A stretch of 28,588 nucleotides of DNA, taken from Thermoleophilia bacterium (GTDB lineage Bacteria; Actinomycetota; Thermoleophilia; Gaiellales; JAICJC01). Below the pieces are notes generated by a model that did no database searches, was not told where the DNA came from, and saw only the letters and a program-made list of their open reading frames with translations. Location of the stretch: contig JAICJM010000029.1 in assembly GCA_025928435.1 (NCBI GenBank), forward strand, positions 1-28,588, written 5' to 3'. The translations under genes were made by a program, and so were the position numbers. Of this stretch, positions 10,117-21,281 are shown piece after piece; position 1 is the stretch's first letter; the number at the start of each line of letters is the position of its first letter.

Positions 10117-10478
10117 GCGGCGACTACGACATCAACCTCGACGACAAGTTCGGCCAGCTGGCGCTGATCGACGTCGGGGCGGAGGCGGCCGCGCACGAGC
10201 CGTGGTTCAACCAGACGCTCACGAGCGTGAACGACGCCGTCGTGCGGCTGGGCGTGATCGAGGGCGACTTCCACTGGCACAGCCACGAGGTGGAGGACGA
10301 GTTCTTCCTCGTCCTCGAGGGCGAGCTGGTGATCGAGATCGAGGGCCGCGAGACGGTGCGCCTCGGGCCGCACCAGGGGTTCACGATGCCGCGTGGCGTG
10401 GCGCACAGGACGAGCGCGCCGGTGCGCACGGTGATCGTGATGGTGGAGCCGGCCGGCGTCGTGCCGACCGGCGATTGA
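10113..10478 (+). CDS. Small cupin-domain protein
   Basis: A 121-residue single cupin barrel. Cupin motif 1 is G51-DFHWHSHEVEDEFFLVLEG with metal-ligand candidates His56, His58 and Glu63; motif 2 contains PRGVAHRT with a further His. The fold supports a metal-dependent isomerase, dioxygenase or sugar/ligand-binding role, but no substrate can be named. The ATG at 10113 overlaps the ppsR stop (ATGA), so it is translationally coupled to the PPDK regulator. Confidence 0.88.
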   Translation: MSGDYDINLDDKFGQLALIDVGAEAAAHEPWFNQTLTSVNDAVVRLGVIEGDFHWHSHEVEDEFFLVLEGELVIEIEGRETVRLGPHQGFTMPRGVAHRTSAPVRTVIVMVEPAGVVPTGD

Positions 10479-10515
10479 CGCTCCCGGGCCGCCGGACGCA
10501 GGACGATCGGCCCGC

Positions 10516-10537
10516 CAATTGACATCCAGCGAATGTG

Positions 10538-10544
<7 letters not shown>
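10516..10544. terminator. Inverted repeat between convergent cupin and GNAT genes
   Basis: CAATTGACA (10516-10524) pairs perfectly with TGTCAATTG (10536-10544) around an 11-base loop. The GNAT stop (TGA, 10538-10540 on the minus strand) lies in the right arm. The position suits a terminator, but the stem is unusually AT-rich for this genome, so a protein-binding site or short dispersed repeat is also possible. Confidence 0.45.
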
Positions 10545-13908
<3,364 letters not shown>

Positions 13909-13912
<4 letters not shown>

Positions 13913-14637
13913 GGATCGACGTCGCCTTCACGCCGGGCGAGCCGCCCGACGCGTCCGTGGCCATCGTCATCGACGTCCTGCGGGCGACGACGACCATCGC
14001 CCACGCCCTCAGCCAGGGCTACGAGCGGGTGCTCGCGTGCTCGGGCCTCGACCGGGCCCGCGAGCTGCGCTCGCGGCTCGGGAATGACACCCTGCTGGCG
14101 GGCGAGCGCGGCTGCGTGCGGCCCGAGGGGTTCGACTTCGGCAACTCCCCGCGGGAGTTCGCCGACGGCGGCCCGCGCGGGTCGACCCTCGTCCTGACCA
14201 CCACGAACGGCACCCGGGCGGTCGTGGCCGCGGCCTCGAAGGCGGAGACGGTCATGGTGGGGAGCCTCGCCAACCTGACGGCCTGCGCCGCGGCCGCCGC
14301 CCGCACCGCGCGCAGCGCCAAGGGCGACGTGCTCGTGCAGTGCGCCGGCGTGAAGGGCGAGTTCGCGATCGACGACGCCTACACGGCGGGGCGGTTCGTG
14401 GCCGAGCTGCGGGTGTGGCTGGCCGAGTGGGAGCCGTCGGACGCCGCCCAGGCGTCCGAGGCGATCGCCGCCTCCTTCCCGTCCGCGGCCGAGGGGCTGG
14501 GGGCGTCGCAGAGCGCCCGCAACCTGCGCGCCGCCGACCTCGCCGACGACGTGCGCTACTGCGCCCGCGAGGGCGTCCTGGACGTCGTCCCGACCGTCGG
14601 CGACGTCGACGGCGACGTCGCCCTCATCACGGCGTAG
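13909..14637 (+). CDS. comB: 2-phosphosulfolactate phosphatase family protein (ComB)
   Basis: A 242-residue ComB-family protein. Methanogen ComB dephosphorylates 2-phosphosulfolactate to sulfolactate in coenzyme M synthesis, using Mg2+. Family features visible are VAIVIDVLRATTTIAHAL (residues 17-34), GERGCVRPEGFDFGNSP, LVLTTTNGTRAV and CAGVKGEFAIDDAYTAGRF. The ATG overlaps the ppdK stop (ATGA), so it is coupled to a PEP-producing enzyme, and PEP is the precursor of phosphosulfolactate via ComA. No comA is in the window, and many bacterial ComB homologues have unproven substrates, so the exact reaction is uncertain. Confidence 0.88.
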
Positions 14638-14685
14638 CGCCCCCCGGACGCGCCATTGGCTACGAAGTCCGTTAAGGCCAGACTC

Positions 14686-14691
14686 TAAAGT
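14686..14691 (+). promoter_or_regulatory. -10 element of the proline-rich membrane protein gene
   Basis: TAAAGT, then 7 bases, then GTG at 14699. The element overlaps the other in-frame GTG (14690), which argues against 14690 as the start. Confidence 0.55.
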
Positions 14692-14698
14692 GTCCCCC

Positions 14699-15910
14699 GT
14701 GTCACGAGACGAGCTGCTTGGCCGGGCCCGCCGGGCGGTCCTGGCCGTAGCCGGCACGGCGGGTGCCCTCGGTGGCCGGGTTCGGCGCGGCGACGATGCG
14801 CCGGGACCGTCCGAGCGGGGCGAGGCACGGCCGCGCCCTGAGCCGACGCCGGGCCTGCCGCCGCGGATCGGCGCCGAGCCCACGCCAGGGCTGCCGCCCC
14901 GGATCGAGCGCGACCCGGCCGCATCCGTCCAGCCGCCCCGGATCGAGCGCGACGCGGAGCCCGAGCTGCCGCCGCGGATCCGGCGCGAGCCGAAGCCCGG
15001 CCTGCCGCCGCGGGTCGCGCGCACGCCCGAGCCCGCGCCTCCGCCGGCGGAGCAGGACGAGGGCGAGGTCACCGCCACGCAGAGCGACACGGTCTACCTG
15101 CCGAAGCACGCCCGTCCGGAGGTCGAGGAGCCGCCGCCCGCACCGCAGCCGCCACCCGATCCCGAGGCCGAGGCCGAGGCCGGGGAGGATCCCGACCCCG
15201 AGGACGATGACGATCTGCCCTTCGGCCACGAGCACGATGTCCCGTTCGAGCCCGCGCCCGTCCGGCCTGCGGTCGCGCCGCCCGCGCCCCGTCCGGCACC
15301 GGCCGGAGGCCGGCGGACGGCCTCCGCATCCTCGACCGTGCGCGACACCGTGCGGCCGCACGCGCGGTTCCTGACCGTCATCCTCGTGGTGCTGGTCGCG
15401 ATCGGCGTGGGCTACTTCACCCTGCGGGTGCACCACCGGATCTCGGAATCGTCGCTCGAGGCCAAGATCAGCCAGCGCGACCATCCCCAGAACGTGCGCT
15501 GCAAGGCGCTCCAGTCCAACGGCTCGGCCTGGGCCTGCGCGATCATCTTCCGGGCCGAGTCGGAGTGCGTGATCGCGCGCGTGAGCGTTCTGGGGAGCTG
15601 GAGCACGGTGCCGCGTGCCCACCGGTGCGCGAAGATCACCGAGCTGGTGGACCTCCTGCCGCAGAAGACCACGGCCACCGGGGTCGCGGCCGACGTCGGC
15701 CAGCTGCTCGGCATCACCGGGCTCACCTGCCGGAAGGTGCCCGAGCACGAGGTGCGCTGGGCCTGCGGCCTGCCACCGGCCCCGGGGGGCCAGTGCCTCG
15801 TCCTGCGGGAGGTGCGCTGGCAGATGTGGCCCGCGCAGGACGGCGGCCGGCTCTGCGATCACTTCCCGGAGCTCGAGACGGCCATCCGGGCCTCTCAGGG
15901 CGAGGCCTGA
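14699..15910 (+). CDS. Proline-rich single-pass membrane protein with two four-Cys modules
   Basis: Not a family I recognise. Residue numbers count from an in-frame GTG at 14690 (406 residues); the leaderless start at 14699 makes it three shorter. Order: basic N-terminus; imperfect repeats of EPTPGLPPRI (51-60, 63-72, with variants at 81-85, 90-97 and 100-109); an acidic Pro-rich stretch (about 140-190); one transmembrane segment at 227-244; then a C-terminal region of two modules. Module 1 has Cys271, 283, 293, 313 and module 2 Cys347, 359, 369, 389: both are exactly C-x11-C-x9-C-x19-C, each with WAC at the second Cys. With the long Pro-rich part probably cytoplasmic, the Cys modules would be extracellular and disulfide-bonded. 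Monocistronic, ended by a strong hairpin. Confidence 0.82.
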   Translation: MSRDELLGRARRAVLAVAGTAGALGGRVRRGDDAPGPSERGEARPRPEPTPGLPPRIGAEPTPGLPPRIERDPAASVQPPRIERDAEPELPPRIRREPKPGLPPRVARTPEPAPPPAEQDEGEVTATQSDTVYLPKHARPEVEEPPPAPQPPPDPEAEAEAGEDPDPEDDDDLPFGHEHDVPFEPAPVRPAVAPPAPRPAPAGGRRTASASSTVRDTVRPHARFLTVILVVLVAIGVGYFTLRVHHRISESSLEAKISQRDHPQNVRCKALQSNGSAWACAIIFRAESECVIARVSVLGSWSTVPRAHRCAKITELVDLLPQKTTATGVAADVGQLLGITGLTCRKVPEHEVRWACGLPPAPGGQCLVLREVRWQMWPAQDGGRLCDHFPELETAIRASQGEA

Positions 15911-15916
15911 ATGTTT

Positions 15917-15950
15917 TTGGGGGAGGCCGTATGCGAACGGCCTCCCCCAA
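15917..15950. terminator. Strong hairpin after the proline-rich membrane protein gene
   Basis: Perfect 14-base inverted repeat, TTGGGGGAGGCCGT (15917-15930) and ACGGCCTCCCCCAA (15937-15950), with a 6-base loop, beginning 6 bases after the stop. A T-run precedes rather than follows the stem on the plus strand. Confidence 0.75.
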
Positions 15951-16110
15951 CCGACCCCATCCCCCCGCTCGTCCGGGTGGGCTCCTTCTACCCTGAGCGG
16001 CGGGACCACATCGGCAGTCCCAGCGTACGGATCAGATGCGGCCGGCGGCAGGGCTCTTTACGGAATTCTTGGGAAATGCACACGAATCGCCGCATGGGGC
16101 CAGGCCCCGT
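15951..16110. other. Intergenic stretch without recognised content
   Basis: 160 bases between the hairpin and the 3' end of dnaE2. No gene, tRNA or riboswitch was recognised. It includes an AT-richer patch (about 16050-16088) and a short GGGGCCAGGCCCC palindrome (16096-16108) just after the dnaE2 stop that may help end that transcript. Confidence 0.5.
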
Positions 16111-19100
16111 CTACCGCCGCCCGCGGCCGAAGCTGTTCGCCCTCGGTGCCGCCGCCCGGAGGCGGCGCAGGTCGGCGACGTGGCCGCCCTGCCCGGCGCC
16201 GGTGCCGGCTGCCCGGGCCGCCGCCCGCTCGGCCGCGCGGCCGACGTCCGGCCGGCCGGCGTGGGTCAGGCCCGCCACCCGGTCGGCGATCACGTTCACG
16301 GCCCCGTCGCGGCGCTCGAGCCGGCCCCACACCTGCACGAGCGGCTCCGCCCGGATGGCGATCCGGTCGCGCTCGTAGATGGACGGCGGGCAGATCACGT
16401 TCGTCATGCCGTGCTCGTCCTCGACCAGCAGGAAGACGATGCCCTTCGCCGTCCCGGGGCGCTGGCGGGCGATGGTGATGCCGGCGATGGTGACCGGCCC
16501 GAGCGGCACCTCGAGCAGCCGGTCGGAGGTGGTGATGTCCTCCGGCAGGGCCGGCCGCAGGAGCGCCATAGGATGGGGGCCGGTGGTCAGGCTCATGGCC
16601 TCGTGGTCGGACACCATCCGCTCCCACTCGGTCATGCGCGGCAGCGCCGGGGTGGGGGAGGCGTCGAGCGCGAGCGCCAGCTGGACGGCGCCTTCGGCCC
16701 CCGCAGGGGCGCGATGCAGCGGCAGCTCCCACAGGAGCCGGCGGCGGTTGGCGTCGAAGGCGTCGCAGGCCCCGGCCCGGATCAGGCTCCCGAGCTGGTC
16801 GGAGGCGAGCGGCGCGCGCCGCACGAGCTGCCCCAGGTCGGTGAACGCCCCCTCCGCGTCGCGCTCGCTCACGAGCCCCTCGGCCCGGGTGCCGACCCCC
16901 TTCACGTAGCCGAGGCCGATCCGCACCGCCCGCCCGCCGTCCTCGACGGTGCAGCCGGCGCGGCTCCGGTTGACGTCGGGCGGGCGGATCTCGACCCCCC
17001 GCCGCTCGCCGTCGCGCAGGAGCGTCGCCGGGGGGTAGAAGCCCATCGGCTGGGCGTTCAGGAGCGCGCACAGGAACTCGGCCGGGTAGGAGCGGTGCAG
17101 CCACGCCGACTGGTAGGCGAGGATGGCGAAGGCGGCGGCGTGGCTCTTCGGGAAGCCGAACTCCGAGAAGGCCACCACCTTCTCGAACACGCGGGCGGCG
17201 GTCTCCTCGTCCACGCCCCGGCCGGCAGCGCCCTCGCAGAACCGCTGCCGGTGGCGCTCGAGGGCGTCCCGGCTGCGCTTGCGGCTCATCGCCCGGCGCA
17301 GGCCCTCGGCCTCCCCGGTCGAGAAGCCGGCGAGCGCGATCGCCACCTCGAGCACCTGGTCCTGGAACACGACCACGCCCAGGGTGTCGTGCAGCACCGG
17401 CTCGAGCAGGGGATGGTCGTACGGGGGCACGAACTCCGGGTCGGCGCGGCGGGCGCGGCGGTGCTTGACGTAGGGGTTCACGGCGTCGCCGACGATCGGC
17501 CCGGGGCGCACGAGCGCCACCTGCACCGTGAGGTCGTCCAGGTTCTCGGGCAGCGTCTGGTGAAGCGACTGCATCTGCGCCCGGCTCTCGATCTGGAACA
17601 CGCCCACCGTGTCGGCCCGCTGGATCTCGGCGTACACGCCGGGGTCGTCGAAGCCGACCCGGGAGAGGTCGATCGGCGCCCCCCGCGTCTCGGCGATCAG
17701 GTCGACGCACTCCTCGACCGCCGAGAGCATCCCCAGTCCGAGCAGATCGATCTTGAGGAAGCCGGCGTCGGCGCACGAGTCCTTGTCCCACTGGCAGATC
17801 TGGCGCCCCTCCATGGCGGCCGGGATCACCGGCACGAGCTCGACCAGCGGCCGGGTCGAGATCACCATTCCGCCGGAATGCTGGCTGAGGTGGCGGGGGA
17901 GGCCCATGATCTCCTCCATCAGGAATGCGAACGCGCGCCAGCGCGGCGACCCCGCCCGCTCCCGCATCTGCTCGACCTGGTCGGGGCCGATCGCGCCCCA
18001 CTCGTCTGCCAGCCGGGCCATGCGCTCGACCTCGCCCTGGGGCAGCGCCAGCGCCTTGCCCAGGTCGCGCACCGCGCCGCGGACGCGGTAGGTGGGGAAC
18101 GCGGCCACGAGGGCGGCGTGCTCCGGCCCGTAGCGCTCGACGACGTCGATCATCAGGCCCTCGCGCACGTCGCGGGGGAAGTCGAGGTCGATGTCCGGCA
18201 CGCTCGCGAGCTCCTCGGACAGGAACCGGCCCAGGAACAGCCGGGCGGCGATCGGGTCGACGTGGGAGAGGCCGATCAGGTAGCAGACGATGGAGCCGAC
18301 GCTCGAGCCACGGCCGCGCCCCGGCGGCAGCAGGTGGCGGCCGGCGCTGCGGCCGCGCACGCGCGCCGCCACCTCGCGGGCCATCTCCAGGATGTCGCGG
18401 TGGAGCAGGAAGAACCCGGCCAGGCCGTGGCGCTCGATCAGCCGCAGCTCCTCGTCCAGGCGGGCCCGGGCCTCGGCCAGGTTGGTCGACCCGGCGTAGC
18501 GGCGCTCGAGCTCGTCGCGGCAGATGCGCGCGAGCGCGGCGCCGGCCGGCTCGCCGTTCTCGCCGAAGTCGGGATAGCTGTAGCCCAGGTCGTGGGTGAG
18601 GTCGAAGCGGCACCGGTCGGCCACCTCGAACGCGCCCCGGACGGCGTCGGGTGAGAACCGGGCGGCCGTCTCGGACGGCGACCGCAGCACCGCCTCGTGG
18701 TTCCCGCGCCGGTCGGCCTCGCACGCCTCCAGGGTCGTGTTCAGCCGGATGGCCACGAGCGCGTCCTGCAGGAGCGCGCGGCGGCGGGAGTGGGCGTGGG
18801 GGTCGCCGGTCGCGACCGTGCGCACCCGGAGGCGCTCGGCCAGCTCGGCCAGCAGCCGGTTGCGGCGGGCGTCGCCGCGCGCGTACGGGCGCTGCAGCTC
18901 GACGGAGAAGCGGTCGCGGCCGAACATCCCCCGCAGCCGCAGTCCCAGCTCCTCGGCCTCGCGCAGGCGGCCCTCCGCCACCGGGCGGGCCAGGAGCCCG
19001 TGGCGGGCGCAGCCCGACAGGCAGTGCAGGCCGTCGGCGTGCCGGGCCACCTGGTCGAGCGTGGCGGACGGCGCGCGGCGGTCGCCGGCATGGGCGGCGG

Positions 19101-19377
19101 TGATCAGCCGGCACAGGTTGCGGTAGCCGGCGGCCGTCTCGGCGAGCAGCGTGATGTGCGCGCCCCCGGCCAGGGTGATCTCGGCACCCGTGATCGCCCG
19201 GACGCCCGCCTCGCGGGCGGCGTGGGCGAAGGTGAGCGACCCGGACAGGCCGTCGTGGTCGGTCAGCGCGACCGTCTCGTACCCGAGCATCGCCGCCCGC
19301 TCGGCCATCTCCTCGGGCTGGGACGCGCCGTCGAGGAACGAGAAGCAGGAGTGGGCGTGGAGCTCCGGGTAGATCAC
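16111..19377 (-). CDS. dnaE2: Error-prone DNA polymerase III alpha subunit DnaE2
   Basis: Translesion C-family polymerase of the SOS mutasome. The 1088-residue protein starts with a PHP domain (YPELHAHSCFSFLDGAS, then VALTDHDGL), has the polymerase palm with catalytic aspartates in PDIDLDFP (Asp395, Asp397) and FLKIDLLGLGML (Asp544), the fingers/beta-binding and helix-hairpin-helix region, and a C-terminal OB fold (about residues 950-1040). Length is typical of DnaE2 and shorter than replicative DnaE1. The GTG at 19377 overlaps the stop of the DUF6504 gene (GTGA), so the two are one operon under the LexA box upstream. ImuA and ImuB, the usual partners, are not in this window. Confidence 0.95.
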   Translation of the reverse strand: MIYPELHAHSCFSFLDGASQPEEMAERAAMLGYETVALTDHDGLSGSLTFAHAAREAGVRAITGAEITLAGGAHITLLAETAAGYRNLCRLITAAHAGDRRAPSATLDQVARHADGLHCLSGCARHGLLARPVAEGRLREAEELGLRLRGMFGRDRFSVELQRPYARGDARRNRLLAELAERLRVRTVATGDPHAHSRRRALLQDALVAIRLNTTLEACEADRRGNHEAVLRSPSETAARFSPDAVRGAFEVADRCRFDLTHDLGYSYPDFGENGEPAGAALARICRDELERRYAGSTNLAEARARLDEELRLIERHGLAGFFLLHRDILEMAREVAARVRGRSAGRHLLPPGRGRGSSVGSIVCYLIGLSHVDPIAARLFLGRFLSEELASVPDIDLDFPRDVREGLMIDVVERYGPEHAALVAAFPTYRVRGAVRDLGKALALPQGEVERMARLADEWGAIGPDQVEQMRERAGSPRWRAFAFLMEEIMGLPRHLSQHSGGMVISTRPLVELVPVIPAAMEGRQICQWDKDSCADAGFLKIDLLGLGMLSAVEECVDLIAETRGAPIDLSRVGFDDPGVYAEIQRADTVGVFQIESRAQMQSLHQTLPENLDDLTVQVALVRPGPIVGDAVNPYVKHRRARRADPEFVPPYDHPLLEPVLHDTLGVVVFQDQVLEVAIALAGFSTGEAEGLRRAMSRKRSRDALERHRQRFCEGAAGRGVDEETAARVFEKVVAFSEFGFPKSHAAAFAILAYQSAWLHRSYPAEFLCALLNAQPMGFYPPATLLRDGERRGVEIRPPDVNRSRAGCTVEDGGRAVRIGLGYVKGVGTRAEGLVSERDAEGAFTDLGQLVRRAPLASDQLGSLIRAGACDAFDANRRRLLWELPLHRAPAGAEGAVQLALALDASPTPALPRMTEWERMVSDHEAMSLTTGPHPMALLRPALPEDITTSDRLLEVPLGPVTIAGITIARQRPGTAKGIVFLLVEDEHGMTNVICPPSIYERDRIAIRAEPLVQVWGRLERRDGAVNVIADRVAGLTHAGRPDVGRAAERAAARAAGTGAGQGGHVADLRRLRAAAPRANSFGRGRR

Positions 19378-19625
19378 GCCCGCTGCGCCCACCATTCGCC
19401 GGAGCGGCGGTCGGCGAACACCACCACGTCCGCGCCGCCCGCGAGCACGAGTTCGAAGTAGCGGCGGTGCACGGGACGGCCGCTCCACCAGGCCTCGTCG
19501 ACCCGCCACTCGTCGCGGACGCACTCGACCGGGCGCCCGGCCACGGCCACGGGGTCCCCCTCCGGGCCGCAGCGGACGGCCGCCCTCCGGGGGCCGCCGA
19601 TTGTGCGGGTCGCGGCTGGCCGCAT
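19374..19625 (-). CDS. DUF6504-type small protein, first gene of the dnaE2 operon
   Basis: An 83-residue protein resembling the DUF6504 domain found beside or fused to Y-family/ImuB proteins in actinobacteria: GRPVECVRDEWRVDEAWWSG, then RPVHRRYFELVLAGGADVVVFADRRSGEWWAQRA, with the alternating aromatic pattern RRYFELxxxGG...VVFxDxxSGxWW. The start is taken as the ATG at 19625, because the in-frame ATG at 19646 lies inside the LexA box and upstream of the -10 element. It is coupled to dnaE2 by a 4-base overlap. Probable accessory factor in lesion bypass; no biochemical role is established that I know of. Confidence 0.78.
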   Translation of the reverse strand: MRPAATRTIGGPRRAAVRCGPEGDPVAVAGRPVECVRDEWRVDEAWWSGRPVHRRYFELVLAGGADVVVFADRRSGEWWAQRA

Positions 19626-19631
19626 GCGCTC

Positions 19632-19637
19632 AGCATA
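19632..19637 (-). promoter_or_regulatory. -10 element of the DUF6504-dnaE2 operon (leaderless type)
   Basis: Minus-strand TATGCT followed by 6 bases and the ATG at 19625. The LexA box begins 2 bases upstream of it, in the spacer to any -35, an effective position for repression. Confidence 0.6.
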
Positions 19638-19639
19638 CC

Positions 19640-19653
19640 CGAACATGTGTTCG
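19640..19653. promoter_or_regulatory. LexA (SOS) operator
   Basis: CGAACATGTGTTCG, a perfect 14-base palindrome matching the Gram-positive/actinobacterial LexA consensus CGAAC-N4-GTTCG. It predicts DNA-damage induction of the DUF6504-dnaE2 operon. It lies 27 bases from the -10 of the divergent sulfotransferase gene and might touch that promoter too. Confidence 0.88.
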
Positions 19654-19680
19654 CTTTACGCTCGAGACGACCGGCGCGGG

Positions 19681-19686
19681 TAGCGT
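19681..19686 (+). promoter_or_regulatory. -10 element of the first sulfotransferase gene (leaderless type)
   Basis: TAGCGT, then 8 bases, then the ATG at 19695. No Shine-Dalgarno visible. Confidence 0.45.
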
Positions 19687-19694
19687 GCGCCGGC

Positions 19695-20435
19695 ATGAGC
19701 TTCGACCAGCGCAGGCGTGAGCTCGCCTACCGGGCCAGGTACCTGCTGAACGCCTACCCGGCCGTCTACATGCCCATCGCGCGGGCCCGCCACGGCGCCC
19801 GCCCCGACTACCTCGTCCGGCGCGACACGGAGCTCGTGATCGAGGGCGCCGCCCGCTCGGGGAACACCTTCGCGGTGCTCGCGTTCGCGTCCGCCCAGGA
19901 ACGGCCGGTGCGCACGGCCCACCACACGCACGCGCCGGCCCAGGTGCTGACGGCGGCGCGGTGGGGGATCCCGGCGCTCGTCCTCGTGCGCCCGCCGTTC
20001 GACTCCGCGCTCGCCCACATGGCGCTGCGCGGCGTGCCGGCCGGCGCGGCGCTGGCCGCATGGACCCGCTTCCACCGCAGCATCCTGCCCGTCCGCGACG
20101 ACTTCGTGGTGGCGAGCTTCGCCGAGGTGACTGGGGACTTCGGCGCGGCGGTCGCCCGCGTGAACGACCGCTTCGGGACGAGCTTCGGCGTCTTCGAGCA
20201 CACGCCGGAGAACGAGGCGGCGGTGTTCGCGGCCATCGAGCGCCGCAACCGGGAGCTGCGGGCCGGGCGGAAGGGGCCGGAGCGCGACCTGATCCTGGCC
20301 CGGCCGACGCCGGAGCGCTCCGCGCTCAAGGGCCGGCTCCGCGAGCAGCTCGACGCTCCCGGCCAGGAGGGACGGCGGGCCGAGGCCGCCGGCCTCTACC
20401 TCCGGCTCGTCGGCGAGCCGGCGCCGGTGCGGTGA
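19695..20435 (+). CDS. Sulfotransferase-like protein
   Basis: A 246-residue protein with a sulfotransferase-like nucleotide-binding start: LVIEGAARSGNTFAV at residues 47-61 corresponds to the 5'-phosphosulfate loop, and ALVLVRPPFDSALAHMAL to the strand and loop that bind the 3'-phosphate of PAPS in the superfamily. The middle (FHRSILPVRDDFVVASFAEVTGDFGAAVARVNDRFGTSF) follows the usual pattern of a conserved strand plus the partner helix. Sequence is divergent, so I call only the superfamily. The next gene overlaps by 4 bases and is a clearer sulfotransferase; both precede the polysaccharide genes, suggesting sulfation of a glycan or cell-wall component. Confidence 0.78.
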   Translation: MSFDQRRRELAYRARYLLNAYPAVYMPIARARHGARPDYLVRRDTELVIEGAARSGNTFAVLAFASAQERPVRTAHHTHAPAQVLTAARWGIPALVLVRPPFDSALAHMALRGVPAGAALAAWTRFHRSILPVRDDFVVASFAEVTGDFGAAVARVNDRFGTSFGVFEHTPENEAAVFAAIERRNRELRAGRKGPERDLILARPTPERSALKGRLREQLDAPGQEGRRAEAAGLYLRLVGEPAPVR

Positions 20436-21250
20436 CGGTGGCCGCCGCCGGCTCCGCCCCGCCCGAGCGCCTCGTGTTCGTCGGCGGCCTGCACCGCAGC
20501 GGCACGTCGCTCGTCCATGCCTGTCTGGCGGCGCACCCGGACGCGACGGGCTTCTTCGGCACCGGCGTCCCGGAGGACGAGGGCCAGCACCTCCAGACCG
20601 TCTACCGGCCCGACTACCGCTTCGGCGGGGCCGGCCTGTTCGGGCTCCGCGCAGGCGCCCACCTGACCGAGCGCTCCCCGCTCGCCTCGACCGAGAGCCG
20701 GGAGCGGCTGCTGGCCGAATGGGGCCCGCACTGGCGCCCGGGCGCCGCGGTCGGCCTCGAGAAGTCGCCGCCGAACCTGCTCCAGTCGCGGTTCCTGCAG
20801 GCGCTCTTTCCGGGCTCCGTGTTCGTGATGGTCGTGCGCCACCCGGCCGCCGTGGCCTGCGCGACCAGGAAGGGGCGGCGCCTGCTGCTCACCCACCACC
20901 ACCTGGTCCGCCACTGGCTCGCGTCGCACCGCATCCTGGCCGGGGACGCGCCGTTCCTGGAACGCCTCCGGATCGTCCGCTACGAGCACCTGGTGACCGA
21001 TCCCGACGCGGCCATGGCGCCCGTCTTCGCAGCGGCCGGGCTCGCGCCAATTGACGTGTCGGGGCTCGTCAAGGGCGGCATGGACGAGCGCTACTTCCGC
21101 ATCTGGCGCTCGAACCGAAACCCGCTCCTGCGCCTCGACCGGGCCCGCACTGTGCGGCGGTTCGAGGCCGAGGTGAACCGGTTCGGCTACAGCCTCGTCG
21201 ACCTCGAGCGATCGGAGCCGGGGGAGGCGCTGGCCGCGGGAGCTCCCTAG
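20432..21250 (+). CDS. Sulfotransferase family protein
   Basis: A 272-residue PAPS-dependent sulfotransferase. The 5'-phosphosulfate-binding loop is LVFVGGLHRSGTSLVHACL (residues 14-32) and the 3'-phosphate motif is FPGSVFVMVVRHPAAVACATRK. A further conserved segment is LRIVRYEHLVTDPDAAMAPVFAAAGL. The acceptor is unknown. The GTG start overlaps the previous stop (GTGA), so the two sulfotransferases are translated as a pair. A hairpin 31 bases downstream probably ends the transcript. Proximity to the polysaccharide locus suggests a carbohydrate acceptor, but this is inference. Confidence 0.9.
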   Translation: MTVAAAGSAPPERLVFVGGLHRSGTSLVHACLAAHPDATGFFGTGVPEDEGQHLQTVYRPDYRFGGAGLFGLRAGAHLTERSPLASTESRERLLAEWGPHWRPGAAVGLEKSPPNLLQSRFLQALFPGSVFVMVVRHPAAVACATRKGRRLLLTHHHLVRHWLASHRILAGDAPFLERLRIVRYEHLVTDPDAAMAPVFAAAGLAPIDVSGLVKGGMDERYFRIWRSNRNPLLRLDRARTVRRFEAEVNRFGYSLVDLERSEPGEALAAGAP

Positions 21251-21281
21251 GGACACCCAAAAGGGGGATGCCGCCGCGGCC

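Noticed and set aside
16096..16108. GGGGCCAGGCCCC as a strong dnaE2 terminator
   Set aside because: A one-base centre cannot form the loop without opening pairs, leaving a short stem; kept only as a possible minor element.
19644..19646. Upstream ATG for the DUF6504 gene
   Set aside because: It lies inside the LexA box and upstream of the -10 element, so it would not be in the transcript.
16058..19696. A minus-strand open frame of about 1200 codons covering dnaE2 in another frame
   Set aside because: Composition is Arg/Pro/Gly-rich with no domain, and the overlapping DnaE2 frame has full polymerase motifs. Long shadow frames are expected at this GC content.
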